NCBI RefSeq assembly: GCF_004345565.1
Contig: NZ_SLWA01000003.1
Coordinates: 558,001-622,000, forward strand
DNA: 64,000 nucleotides
Source of the DNA: Flavobacterium circumlabens
Lineage (GTDB): Bacteria > Bacteroidota > Bacteroidia > Flavobacteriales > Flavobacteriaceae
Direction of reading: 5' to 3'
Below are positions 45,790 through 54,685 of this stretch, in pieces (position 1 is the first letter of the stretch; the number at the start of each line of letters is the position of its first letter). Made by a program: the position numbers and the translations under genes. Below the pieces are notes generated by a model. The model was not told the origin of the DNA, did no database searches, and was given only the letters and a program-made list of their open reading frames with translations.

Positions 45790-48336
45790 ATGCTCAAATC
45801 AGGAATTTATTTAGCAATATTAATGCTAATTAGTAGCGCTTCAGCCCAGACAGTAAAGGTAGAACTTAACAACAACTGGCAGTTCAGAAAAAAAGGAGAC
45901 AGCCAATGGATGGCAGCTGTCGTACCTGGTACTGTACATACTGATTTGCTTCAAAACAAGAAAATTGAAGATCCTTTTTTTCGTAATAACGAAAAAAACT
46001 TGCAATGGATTGGTACTTCTGATTGGGAATATAAAATGGAATTTCAGGCAGATGATCAACTCTTAAACAATGATGTAATTGAAATTCAGTTTGAAGGTAT
46101 TGATACTTATGCAGATGTTTTTATAAATGGCACTAAAGTAATTACCGCTGATAATATGTTTTTATCATGGAAAGCGGATATAAAAAAATATTTAATTAAG
46201 GGGCAGAACAATTTATCTATCACATTTTATTCTCCTATAAATAGAACAATGCCTATCTACGATAGCCTTCCTTATGTAGTGCCGATAAGCAACAATGATC
46301 AATCAGATAAACGATTAAGCGCCTTTACCAGAAAAGCTGGATATCATTATGGATGGGACTGGGGACCTCGTTTTGTAACTTCGGGTATTTGGCGACCAGC
46401 AAAACTAGTGGCGTGGAAGAAGGTTCATATTGAAGATTTATTTATAAAACAGCTAAAATTAGAGGCAAATAAAGCCAGTCTGGAAGCTCAAATGAACCTG
46501 TCAAGTAGTTCTGAAGGATTAAAAATAGTGCAGCTATTTGTTGATGATGACCAGACTCCTATAGTGACTAAAAATATAATGGTTTTTAAAGGAGAGAATA
46601 ATATAGCTGCAAAATTTGAAATGAATGATATTCAACTGTGGTGGCCAAATGGTATGGGCAGTCAAAAACTTTATAAGTTCAGGGCTGTCATTTTAGATAA
46701 AAATGCTGAAGTTGGAAGTAGCGAAGTAAAGCGTGGTCTGCGTACAATTGAATTGGTAAACCAAACAGATGAAAAAGGTAAATCATTCTATTTTAAAGTC
46801 AATGGAAAACCTGTCTTTATCAAAGGGGCGAATTATATTCCACAAGATAATTTTTTACCTCGGGTTACTAAAGAACGGTATGAACATGTTATTAATACGG
46901 CCGTTTCGTCACACATGAACATGCTACGAGTTTGGGGTGGAGGAATTTATGAAAATGATCTGTTTTATGATCTTTGTGATGAAAAGGGAATTTTAGTGTG
47001 GCAAGATTTTATGTTTGCCTGTACTATGGTTGCACCGCTTGAAAATGTAAAAATGAATATTATTGCCGAGGCAAAATACAATGTAAAACGTCTTAGAAAT
47101 CATTCTTCTATTGCGCTTTGGTGTGGTAATAATGAAGCCACACAGTTCATTAACGAAAAATTTTGGGGACATACAAAAGATAACTTTAAGACAGCAAAGG
47201 ATTCTGCTACTGTTTTTAATACCTATGATGAGGTCTTTCATACTTTGCTTCCGGGTGTACTTAAAGCTTATGATGAAGAAAAATTCTATTGGTCTTCTTC
47301 ACCAAATTATGAAAATTACTCCATGAAATATAAATTTAACCTTGCTTCAGGCGACATTCACTATTGGGGTGTCTGGTGGGGGAAAGAACCCTTTGAAAAG
47401 TATAATGAGGTGGTTGGCAGATTTATGAGCGAGTATGGATTTCAGTCATTTCCAGAACTTGAAACAGTAAAAAAATATACAATTCCTTCGGATTATGATA
47501 TAAATTCAGAAGTAATGACCGCCCACCAGCGTTCTACAATTGGAAACGGAACCATTACACATTATATGAAAGAGATGTTTACCGTTCCGAAAAAATTTGA
47601 AAATTTCCTCTATGTTGGTCAGGTTCTTCAGGCGGAAGGAATAAAAATAGCATTGGAAGCACATCGTCGCGCTAAACCTTACTGTATGGGGACACTTAAT
47701 TGGCAGATAGATGATTGTTGGCCAGTAGCCTCCTGGAGCAGCATGGATTATTATGGACGATGGAAAGCACAGCAGTATATGACTAAACATGCTTTTAATG
47801 AATACCTAATATCGGCAGTTAAAGAGAAAGATAGTATCAAAATATTTGCAATATCAGATGTTTATAAATCTGTAAATGCCGTTGTGCAAATTTCGCTTAT
47901 GGACTTTAATGGTAAAGTTTTAAAATCTAAAAACCAACAGGTGCTATTGCCTGAAAACAGCAGTACTCATATTATGTCCTTTAAGGAAAATGAATTAGTT
48001 AGCTTAAGTAACAGGAAAAATGTGGTGCTTAGTATGAAGTTGCTGATTGATAATAAGCAAGTTTCTCAAAATAATTTTTATTTTGAAAAGCCTAAAAATT
48101 TGGAACTTTCTAAAGTGAAAGTGAAGCTCAGACAACTTAACGAAAATACTATCGAAGTAAGTGCATCCAAAATGGCAAAAAGTGTCTGGTTGTTTTTACC
48201 GGGTGTTGACAATGCTTTTAGTGATAATTATTATGATTTAATTCCCGGTGAGAAAAAGATCATAAAAGTAAAAGCAAATAATTTAAAACACAGTCTGAAT
48301 AAAATTCAGATAAAAACTTTGATTGATGCTTATTAA
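45790..48336 (+). CDS. GH2 beta-mannosidase, exported
   Basis: The 848-residue protein has a signal peptide (SGIYLAILMLISSASAQ) and the typical beta-mannosidase opening (PGTVHTDLLQNKKIEDPFFRNNEKNLQWIG, with DWEYKMEF). The TIM barrel carries acid/base E449 in ALWCGNNEATQF and nucleophile E548 in FMSEYGFQSFPE. NWQIDDCWPVASWSSMDYYGRWKA is a further family signature, and the C-terminal Ig-like domains are complete. It removes beta-linked mannose from non-reducing ends. Together with two GH92 alpha-mannosidases it points to a mannose-containing substrate. Its last 47 residues recur in a remnant at 50240, evidence that a sister gene once existed here. Confidence 0.93.
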   Translation: MLKSGIYLAILMLISSASAQTVKVELNNNWQFRKKGDSQWMAAVVPGTVHTDLLQNKKIEDPFFRNNEKNLQWIGTSDWEYKMEFQADDQLLNNDVIEIQFEGIDTYADVFINGTKVITADNMFLSWKADIKKYLIKGQNNLSITFYSPINRTMPIYDSLPYVVPISNNDQSDKRLSAFTRKAGYHYGWDWGPRFVTSGIWRPAKLVAWKKVHIEDLFIKQLKLEANKASLEAQMNLSSSSEGLKIVQLFVDDDQTPIVTKNIMVFKGENNIAAKFEMNDIQLWWPNGMGSQKLYKFRAVILDKNAEVGSSEVKRGLRTIELVNQTDEKGKSFYFKVNGKPVFIKGANYIPQDNFLPRVTKERYEHVINTAVSSHMNMLRVWGGGIYENDLFYDLCDEKGILVWQDFMFACTMVAPLENVKMNIIAEAKYNVKRLRNHSSIALWCGNNEATQFINEKFWGHTKDNFKTAKDSATVFNTYDEVFHTLLPGVLKAYDEEKFYWSSSPNYENYSMKYKFNLASGDIHYWGVWWGKEPFEKYNEVVGRFMSEYGFQSFPELETVKKYTIPSDYDINSEVMTAHQRSTIGNGTITHYMKEMFTVPKKFENFLYVGQVLQAEGIKIALEAHRRAKPYCMGTLNWQIDDCWPVASWSSMDYYGRWKAQQYMTKHAFNEYLISAVKEKDSIKIFAISDVYKSVNAVVQISLMDFNGKVLKSKNQQVLLPENSSTHIMSFKENELVSLSNRKNVVLSMKLLIDNKQVSQNNFYFEKPKNLELSKVKVKLRQLNENTIEVSASKMAKSVWLFLPGVDNAFSDNYYDLIPGEKKIIKVKANNLKHSLNKIQIKTLIDAY

Positions 48337-48566
48337 ATTTAGTAACAAACTTCCCGGCAGTGCTGTTTAGTTCATAGATTTAGTTTTTGTTGATGAATCA
48401 CAGTTGTTATTAGTAAGACGTGGAAAAAATTCAGTTTAAAATTAAAGTTCTAAAAATTGCCATAAATGTAAAATAGTAAAGCCGATAAATTCAAAGAACC
48501 ACAACAATTTGGCATGTGTACGGCCGCAAGCTATAAAACTATTAGTAACTATTAAGAAAACCCATT

Positions 48567-50159
48567 ATGAAAATCAACACATTTAAAAAAGTATTTTACG
48601 TTACAACGATACTGGTTGCGGTGTTTACCAGTTGCGAAAAATTTGAAGAAAATGAAGGAGGAGAAGTTGAAAAAATCAGCAGTGTAGAAAAAAGCGCTGT
48701 CTTAGCATCTGCAGGTGGACTTACAGTCCCGCCAATAATTAGCCAGACTACTATTAATAATTTTAACACAGCAAACAGTTCCAACCCGCTTAAGCATTTG
48801 ACCATTTCTAATGATTATCGGGTTGAAGTGAAATTAAGTACTTCCAATGTTTATCAGGAAGTGCAGGTTTTTAAGACAGATAATTATGCCATAGCAAAGG
48901 GTTCTGACAGACGGCCTCAAAACTCTGCTTCTTTTGCTAACTTTTCTTTTACCAGCGGAAATACAATAGATATCCGCGTAACGGGCATTCAACCCCTTAC
49001 AGGTTGCGTAATTCGACCTAGACGCTTAGGAATTACTTCGACTAAGGTAAATACTTACCAATATTCTTTCAGAATAAATACCAACCAAAAGCTTTCTCTT
49101 GACATGAACGGCAATAGGCTGAACCCTCTTTTCATTTTTGGCAACCCTCCGGAACCAACTTTAGAAACTTCTGCTGCGGGAGCAATCAACTTCGCACCGG
49201 GAACTATTACAAATGTTGATCATATGGTTATTAATTCAGGTGCCAGAATAAATATTCCCGCGGGAGCTATTGTTCAGGGAAATTTTGTATTGCCAAAAGG
49301 TGCTAACAATGTAAAATTTCTTGGACATGGAATCATAACCAGCGGTAATCTTAATTTCAGCTCTACGGGTGATATCAAATGGGACAATTCAACATTTGCT
49401 CCAGATCCGGGTCATCGCGCCTGGAACGGCGTTAACAATGTTAGCTGGGAGGGGCTTACTATTGTAAATGCAGCACAATGGGTTTTTGCCTGTACTTACG
49501 GTAATGAAGGTACAAACAACGAAACGCACTCCAGCCACCATAATACTTTTAGAGATCTGAAACAAGTACACTGGAACCCTGAAACAGATCCAATGTGGTT
49601 TGACGGGGATTATAATACTGTTAACGACTGTTTCTTTTTCGCTAACGATGATGTAACTTCTCATGGTTCCAATAATTGTACTTTGACTAATTTAGTAATC
49701 TGGCAGGGTGGAAATGGCGGACATCTACTTTTGTTAGATAACTGGAGTTCTTCAAACACCATCACCTATGATAACATAGATCTTATTGGACAGGATAATG
49801 TTATGGAAACAGTGCTTTTAAAAGCTACACAGCCACTAAATAGAACATTCAATAATATAACAATTAAGAATTTGTTTGTAGAAGAACGTACTGCACCAAG
49901 CTCGTATTGGAAAAACAGGTTCTTTAGTCTGTATGCCCCGACTGGTACAGGTAAGTATTCCGTATCTAATTTTTTGTTTAATAACATTCGGCTGCCTAAT
50001 CAAAACTCTGCTGCTGATGGTGAAGGTATCCTGGCGCCTGCTTTAAGTGTTACAGGATTAAAATTTACCAACCTTTATATGGGTGGTACTAAAATGATGA
50101 GTCTCAGTGGAGCACACATTAGTAAAAATGGCAACGTAACCGGTGAGGTGTTCCAGTAA
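48567..50159 (+). CDS. Beta-helix lipoprotein, GH49-like glycoside hydrolase candidate
   Basis: The 530-residue protein begins with a lipoprotein signal (TTILVAVFTSC, Cys23) and a charged linker. A beta-sandwich comes next (DYRVEVKLSTSNVYQEVQVFKT, then CVIRPRRLGI), and then a right-handed parallel beta-helix (VNNVSWEGLTIVNAAQWVFAC, DPMWFDGDYNTVNDCFFFANDD, SNNCTLTNLVIWQGGNGGH). This two-domain plan with paired Asp residues in DPMWFDGD and FFANDDVTSHGS resembles GH49 dextranases/isopullulanases. Distant GH28 polygalacturonase likeness is an alternative. It is probably anchored at the cell surface or the inner face of the outer membrane. Specificity is unknown. Confidence 0.7.
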   Translation: MKINTFKKVFYVTTILVAVFTSCEKFEENEGGEVEKISSVEKSAVLASAGGLTVPPIISQTTINNFNTANSSNPLKHLTISNDYRVEVKLSTSNVYQEVQVFKTDNYAIAKGSDRRPQNSASFANFSFTSGNTIDIRVTGIQPLTGCVIRPRRLGITSTKVNTYQYSFRINTNQKLSLDMNGNRLNPLFIFGNPPEPTLETSAAGAINFAPGTITNVDHMVINSGARINIPAGAIVQGNFVLPKGANNVKFLGHGIITSGNLNFSSTGDIKWDNSTFAPDPGHRAWNGVNNVSWEGLTIVNAAQWVFACTYGNEGTNNETHSSHHNTFRDLKQVHWNPETDPMWFDGDYNTVNDCFFFANDDVTSHGSNNCTLTNLVIWQGGNGGHLLLLDNWSSSNTITYDNIDLIGQDNVMETVLLKATQPLNRTFNNITIKNLFVEERTAPSSYWKNRFFSLYAPTGTGKYSVSNFLFNNIRLPNQNSAADGEGILAPALSVTGLKFTNLYMGGTKMMSLSGAHISKNGNVTGEVFQ

Positions 50160-50211
50160 ATTAATATTTGAAATAAACAGACATAGATCTATTACTATTT
50201 TAATATGCACT

Positions 50212-50244
50212 AAAAGCAGTTGATTACGCTCTACTGCTTTTTTT
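50212..50244 (+). terminator. Terminator after the GH49-like gene
   Basis: AAAAGCAGT (50212-50220) pairs with ACTGCTTTT (50233-50241) around a 12-nt loop, and the T-run continues to 50244. It runs directly into the beta-mannosidase remnant, so the deletion joint lies at its 3' edge. Confidence 0.75.
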
Positions 50245-50383
50245 ACCTAATGTAGATAATGCATTTAGTGATAATTATTTCGATTTGTTGCCCAATGAGA
50301 AAAAAATAATAGAGGTAAAAACTAAAAATTTGAAATCTGATTTAAAAAGAATTGAAATCAAGACATTGATTGACGCTTACTAA
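50240..50383 (+). pseudogene. C-terminal remnant of a second GH2 beta-mannosidase
   Basis: In frame up to the TAA at 50381-50383 the DNA encodes FLPNVDNAFSDNYFDLLPNE, then KKIIEVKTKNLKSDLK and RIEIKTLIDAY. Over 47 residues, 35 are identical to the very end of the beta-mannosidase at 45790-48336 (for example DNAFSDNY, KTLIDAY). No start codon or upstream part exists: similarity begins at the T-run of the terminator. It is the tail of a paralogue whose remaining 800 or so codons were deleted. At about 74% identity it is not a recent tandem copy. Confidence 0.88.
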
Positions 50384-50539
50384 TTAAATTAGCTTCTATA
50401 GCAAATAGTGGCAATCAGGCCGAACTGCTTTTGATTTCCAACAAAGGACGTTATATCTGGATTAATGGGCTATATGCCTTTGTTTTGACAGACTTATTTG
50501 GAAATTGGTTTTAAAATTAATGAGAAAAAATAACAAAAA

Positions 50540-51802
50540 ATGAATACAAAAATTTTAGAAAACCCAGATAAACCAACGAAAATTCTCAATGCAGCAGTAA
50601 TTGTAGCAGCTTTAGGATATTTCGTGGATATTTATGATTTATTACTTTTTGGGATTGTACGTACTGATAGTTTAACGGATCTTGGAATCACTGGCGATGC
50701 TATACGAAATCAAGGAGAGTACCTTATAAGTATGCAAATGTTTGGAATGCTTTTCGGCGGAATTCTGTGGGGAATTTTAGGAGATAAAAAAGGCAGAATT
50801 TCGGTATTATTTGGCTCCATCTTGATTTATTCAGTTGCCAATATTGCCAACGGTATGGTAACTACGGTAGATGGATATGCTTTTTGGAGATTGATTGCCG
50901 GAATTGGTCTTGCAGGTGAATTAGGAGCTGGAATCACACTAGTGGCAGAATCTTTACCCAAAGAAAAAAGGGGTTACGGTACTATGATCGTGGCTTCTGT
51001 CGGGGTTTCGGGAGCGGTGGCGGCTTATTTAGTTTATCAAGTTTTTCAAGATTGGCGCTTATGCTATTATGCGGGAGGCGTTTTAGGTATTTTATTGTTG
51101 TTTTTAAGAATTAGTATTACCGAGTCAGGAATCTTTAAAAAAACGATTGAGAACAATGAAAGAAAAGGAGATTTTTTGTCTTTGTTTACAAACAAAAAAA
51201 GATTTTTCAAATATTTAAACTGCATTCTGATTGGGATGCCCCTCTGGTTTTTAGTGGGAATATTAATTACGTTTTCACCGGAATTTGCTAAAGCATTAGG
51301 AATTCAAGGAGGAGATTCTATTGAAGCTGGAAAGGCTATTGCTTTTTGTTATGGGGGATTGGTTTTTGGTGATATAGCAAGTGGTTTGTTGAGTCAATGG
51401 TTTAAAAGCCGTAAAAAAATCATGTACATTTTTCTGATTTTTAATTTCATAATGAGCTTTGTCTATTTAAATGCTTTCGGCCTATCAGATAGTCTTTTCT
51501 ATTTCCTGTGCTTTTTGATGGGTATATCTGTTGGGTATTGGGTTTTATTTGTAACCATTGCAGCAGAACAATTTGGCACTAACATCCGGGCAACTGTCAC
51601 TACAACGGTTCCTAATTTTGTTCGGGGTTCGCTTCCGCTAATGATTTTGGTCTATTCCTATTTTAGAGATTCGATTTTTGATGGTGATATTCTAATATCC
51701 GGAATGGTAGTAGGCTCTGTAATATCGTTTATTTCTCTATTCTCTTTATCAAAATTAAAGGAAACTTTTTCTGTAGATCTAGATTACTCAGAGAGCGTGT
51801 AG
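50540..51802 (+). CDS. Major facilitator superfamily transporter (sugar or uronate importer)
   Basis: The 420-residue protein with about twelve hydrophobic helices has MFS loops: GILWGILGDKKGRISVLFGS between helices 2 and 3, ESLPKEKRGYGTM, and the repeat GLLSQWFKSRKKIMYIF in the second half. ALGYFVDIYDLLLFGIV at the first helix, with acidic residues in the membrane, resembles the sugar-acid and metabolite:proton symporter group. It is followed after 50 bp by a dehydrogenase for sugar acids and a DUF4861 gene. I infer that it brings uronate-type monomers across the inner membrane. It carries no signal peptide, as expected. Confidence 0.88.
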   Translation: MNTKILENPDKPTKILNAAVIVAALGYFVDIYDLLLFGIVRTDSLTDLGITGDAIRNQGEYLISMQMFGMLFGGILWGILGDKKGRISVLFGSILIYSVANIANGMVTTVDGYAFWRLIAGIGLAGELGAGITLVAESLPKEKRGYGTMIVASVGVSGAVAAYLVYQVFQDWRLCYYAGGVLGILLLFLRISITESGIFKKTIENNERKGDFLSLFTNKKRFFKYLNCILIGMPLWFLVGILITFSPEFAKALGIQGGDSIEAGKAIAFCYGGLVFGDIASGLLSQWFKSRKKIMYIFLIFNFIMSFVYLNAFGLSDSLFYFLCFLMGISVGYWVLFVTIAAEQFGTNIRATVTTTVPNFVRGSLPLMILVYSYFRDSIFDGDILISGMVVGSVISFISLFSLSKLKETFSVDLDYSESV

Positions 51803-51852
51803 TGCAGTTGAAATTCAAGATAAAAAAATATAAGAAAATTTAAAATAGTATT

Positions 51853-52644
51853 ATGTCAATAAACTTATTTGATTTAACGGGAAAAACGGCTTTGATTACT
51901 GGAGGCGTACACGGTTTAGGAATGGCTATGGCCAAAGGCTTGGGACAAGCAGGGGCAAAAATTGTGGTTAATGATCTTTCAGAAGAGGCATTGGATAAAG
52001 CAGTAGAAGAGTATAAGTCAGTTGGAATTGAAGCCTATGGATATGTATTTGATGTTACAGATGAGAAAGCGGTAATAGAGGTTATAACTAAAATTGAAGC
52101 AGAAGTTGGTCCTATCGATATATTGATAAATAATGCAGGCATTATCAAAAGAACTCCACTTATTGAGATGGAAGTTGAGGATTTTACCGCAGTTATAACA
52201 GTAGATTTAATTAGTCCTTTTATTGTTTCTAAAAATGTTGTAAAAGGTATGATTAAGCGTGGCGGAGGAAAAATAATAAATATATGCTCTATGATGAGCG
52301 AACTGGGAAGAGACTCGGTAGGCGCTTATGCCGCTGCGAAAGGCGGTCTTAAAATGTTAACAAAAAATATGGCTACTGAGTGGGCCAGATTTAATATTCA
52401 AATCAATGGAATTGGTCCGGGTTACTTTGCGACCAGTCAAACCGCTCCTATAAGGGTAGATGGTCATCCATTTAATGATTTTATTATTAGCAGAACACCA
52501 GCTGCCCGTTGGGGAGATCCAGATGATTTACAGGGTGCGGCCATCTTTTTGTCATCAAAGGCAAGCGATTTTGTAAACGGTCACATTCTTTATGTTGATG
52601 GAGGAATTCTTGCCACAATTGGAAAACCATCTAACGAATCATAA
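51853..52644 (+). CDS. SDR-family oxidoreductase, gluconate 5-dehydrogenase / KduD-like
   Basis: The 263-residue cytoplasmic short-chain dehydrogenase shows the classical motifs. These are the nucleotide-binding ALITGGVHGLGMAMAKGL, the structural NNAGI, the catalytic Ser in NICSMMSELGRDS and the YAAAK catalytic Tyr-Lys. The C-terminus is RTPAARWGDPDDLQGAAIFLSSKASDFVNGHILYVDGG. It is closest in form to gluconate 5-dehydrogenases and to 2-dehydro-3-deoxy-gluconate 5-dehydrogenase (KduD). KduD acts in the breakdown of unsaturated uronates released by GH105, and the setting beside a transporter in a lyase/GH105 locus favours that role. No isomerase (KduI) or KDG kinase gene is in the window, so the route must be completed elsewhere. 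Confidence 0.85.
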   Translation: MSINLFDLTGKTALITGGVHGLGMAMAKGLGQAGAKIVVNDLSEEALDKAVEEYKSVGIEAYGYVFDVTDEKAVIEVITKIEAEVGPIDILINNAGIIKRTPLIEMEVEDFTAVITVDLISPFIVSKNVVKGMIKRGGGKIINICSMMSELGRDSVGAYAAAKGGLKMLTKNMATEWARFNIQINGIGPGYFATSQTAPIRVDGHPFNDFIISRTPAARWGDPDDLQGAAIFLSSKASDFVNGHILYVDGGILATIGKPSNES

Positions 52645-52656
52645 TACCTACTCGTT

Positions 52657-53092
52657 ATGACTTTATTAAAAATAATATCCTTTGGAATAATTGCTATTTC
52701 ATTATCTTCTTTTACTTCAAAAGATACCATTACAATTACAGTAAAAAATACTTTAAATGCGGAAAGGTCAAATGAAACAGTAGCGGTGACAAAGAAGCTT
52801 TTAAAAATTAATGATCTAAACTCTCTTGGAATTCGAGATAAAAAATCTGGAGAAATACAAATAAGCCAAACAGTGGATATTGATGGTGACGGCACTTTGG
52901 ATGAATTGCTATTTCAACCCAAAATGGGCCCAAAGTCAAAAAGAGAATACACAGTTTTTCAAATTTCGGAACATGAAAGCCCAAAAACGGAAATCTTTTG
53001 TTATTCAGGCATATGTTGGTGTTGTGAAAAAAGAAGCCCCAATATGGATTGAAAATGAAAATCTTTTAGAATGGCTCAAGAATTTTAAATAA
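52657..53092 (+). pseudogene. DUF4861-like exported protein, N-terminal fragment with frameshift
   Basis: An export signal (KIISFGIIAISLSSFTSK) is followed by ITVKNTLNAERSNETVAV and VDIDGDGTLDELLFQPKMGPKSKREYTVF, matching the opening of DUF4861 proteins that often accompany GH105 and kdu genes. Around 52975-53000 the frame breaks. The +1 frame continues with KSFVIQAYVGVVKKEAPIWIENENLLEWLKNFK and stops at 53092, where a family member should go on for about 300 residues (compare the usual DDFAWENDRIAFR with PIWIENENLLEW). The 3' end stops 3 bp before an inverted repeat, so an insertion or deletion at about 53095 removed the rest. It is non-functional. Confidence 0.6.
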
Positions 53093-53095
53093 GAT

Positions 53096-53162
53096 ATAAT
53101 GTAAAGTAGAATGTCTTAATTATCACAAAAGTAATGGTTAGTCATATTCTACTTTACATTAT
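53096..53162. repeat. 17-bp inverted repeat at the DUF4861/DUF932 junction
   Basis: ATAATGTAAAGTAGAAT (53096-53112) is repeated perfectly in reverse at 53146-53162, with a 33-nt interval. It sits exactly between two truncated genes that face each other. It may be the ends of an internally deleted insertion sequence, a recombination site, or a hairpin ending both transcripts. There is no T-run and I found no target-site duplication. Confidence 0.7.
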
Positions 53163-53165
53163 TCT

Positions 53166-53576
53166 TTACTTTCCATAACCGTTGCCCAATGCTCCTGCGG
53201 TTTCGTACAAAATACCCTCGCCACCGCCTACGATAGCATCAAAAAAATTAAAGGCTTCACGGTTTTGTACAATGTGGTAATCTTTACCGACTACACCCAA
53301 TACGGCATTATTATCGGTGCGTATGTTGGCGAAATAGTTAGGAACTTCCAATTCGTTACTGCCTATCTCTATACCGTTTGCCGTTTCTATAATGCCCGAA
53401 CCTTTGGTAATTAGGGGAGATTTTACGACTTCGTAATCTAAACCTGCGTGTTTGATAGCTTCCTCGCTTGTTGGGTATTGCTCCACGATTTGCCCCAAAC
53501 CGTGCCATGCCTTTTGTTGTACGCTAAAAAATGAATAACGTCCTGTTCTCTCGTTGAAATTAATGTTATGTGACAT
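53166..53576 (-). pseudogene. DUF932 protein, N-terminal fragment
   Basis: The first 130 or so residues match DUF932 phage/plasmid-related proteins: FSVQQKAWHGLGQIVEQYPTSEEAI, YEVVKSPLI, YFANIRTDNNAVLGVVGKDYHIVQNREAFNFFDAIVGGGEG. The family normally runs to 300 residues or more, and the place where it should read GERIFITAKLP is replaced by a stop after GNGYGK. These proteins are common accessory genes of conjugative elements; their biochemical role is not known. The truncation point is next to the 17-bp inverted repeat. A short stable product could still be made, since the start is intact. Confidence 0.8.
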
Positions 53577-53621
53577 AATAAAATGATTTAAAAAGTTTGA
53601 AAATTGTTTGAATAATCGTTG

Positions 53622-54014
53622 TTAAAATGGGAGGTCTTCCGCTGTTCCTTGTACTGTAACTTTGTTGTTTTCGACTTGTGCAGTAGCCTGTACGCTTTCT
53701 ATTTTTCTGCTACCTCCGTGTAGTTTAATTTGCGAAGTATGGAAATTGAGTCCTGCTCTTGCTTCTCCATCATTGCCTGTCCACGCTCTTGTACTTACTC
53801 TGCCCGATAGTTCAACCAAAGTGCCTTTGGTAAGTAGCTTGGCTACGTTTGGGGTAATCCAATAGGAGCAGTCGAAAAAGGTCGCTTGCTCTATGCGTTC
53901 GCCCTGCTGGTTACGGTAGCTGTCGTTGGTTGCTACTGAAAAATTTACGACTTGTTTGTTCTGTGACGTTGTGCGTACTTCCGCATCTCTTGTCAGTCTT
54001 CCTGTGATGTTCAT
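53622..54014 (-). CDS. ssb: Single-stranded DNA-binding protein of a mobile element
   Basis: The 130-residue OB-fold protein starts MNITGRLTRDAEVRTTSQNKQVVNFSVATNDSYR and carries FFDCSYWITPNVAKLLTKGTLVELSGRVS in the core. It closes with the short acidic tail AEDLPF that Ssb proteins use to recruit partner enzymes. The core domain covers about residues 1-105. Small Ssb proteins of this type are carried by Bacteroidota conjugative elements to protect transferred or replicating single strands. It lies 45 bp upstream of the truncated DUF932 gene on the same strand, so they formed one operon. Confidence 0.9.
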   Translation of the reverse strand: MNITGRLTRDAEVRTTSQNKQVVNFSVATNDSYRNQQGERIEQATFFDCSYWITPNVAKLLTKGTLVELSGRVSTRAWTGNDGEARAGLNFHTSQIKLHGGSRKIESVQATAQVENNKVTVQGTAEDLPF

Positions 54015-54624
54015 GATTTTTGATTTTTACATTATTAAATTCCTGTTTGATTTTTTTGATTTAATTTATTCGGAAATGAGAGGAGGTGCTGAAGTTTCGT
54101 TTCCCTTTTTTACCATTTTCAATGCTATATTTTTTCATTTCTGACATTTTTTTTATTCGTCTAAAGAGCCGGAGTATGCTTTGTTTCGTTTCACGAGCAT
54201 AAAAGGTTCGTGTTTAGGAGGAACAAGTTTTTGTCAAAAAAATACAACCTGAATAGGTGGAGATTTTTTTGCAAACCCGAAGGGCTTGACCTTGTTCCTG
54301 CGTTAAGAACACGGAAATTCCTTTGCTCTTGAAATGAGAAGAACATCATACTGGCTTCCTGGTTAAAAACTTATGTGGAAGCCAATGGAAAAGGCATTTG
54401 GCAAATGGTCTATGTGATTAGAAAATAGGCATTTATCTATCAGAATTTTTAATCATTTTAAGTATTTGTGGCTATGAAAGCCACCAAAAGAGTATTGGAA
54501 AATATTGTGGGGGATTTGCTCGGAATTTTTCAATATGCTTTTCAGTATTTTACAACCAAAGCTCTTTTATGGAAAGGGTATAGTGCGGGAGGTAAATGTG
54601 CTTTGGGTATAAGAAGTGTGGACA
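54015..54624. other. Non-coding interval inside the decayed element
   Basis: Between ssb and the integrase there are about 600 bp without a convincing gene. A plus-strand open frame at 54468-54680 has unlikely composition and runs through the integrase terminator, so I do not call it. The stretch 54240-54330 contains short GC-richer words (AACCCGAAGGGCTTGACC) unlike the rest and may be a conserved regulatory or transfer site, but I cannot identify it. Confidence 0.4.
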
Positions 54625-54653
54625 TAAAAAAAGCAGAACCTTTAAGTTCTGCT
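54625..54653 (-). terminator. Terminator of the integrase gene
   Basis: AGCAGAAC (54632-54639) and GTTCTGCT (54646-54653) form an 8-bp stem around a 6-nt loop. On the minus strand the stem is followed by a run of seven T. It lies 33 bp after the integrase stop codon. Confidence 0.85.
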
Positions 54654-54685
54654 TCTAAAATCTCACCCAAAAGACTATAAAATTA

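Noticed and set aside
54468-54680. 70-codon open frame on the plus strand ending near the integrase
   Set aside because: It crosses the integrase terminator hairpin and ends beside the convergent integrase gene; no domain seen.
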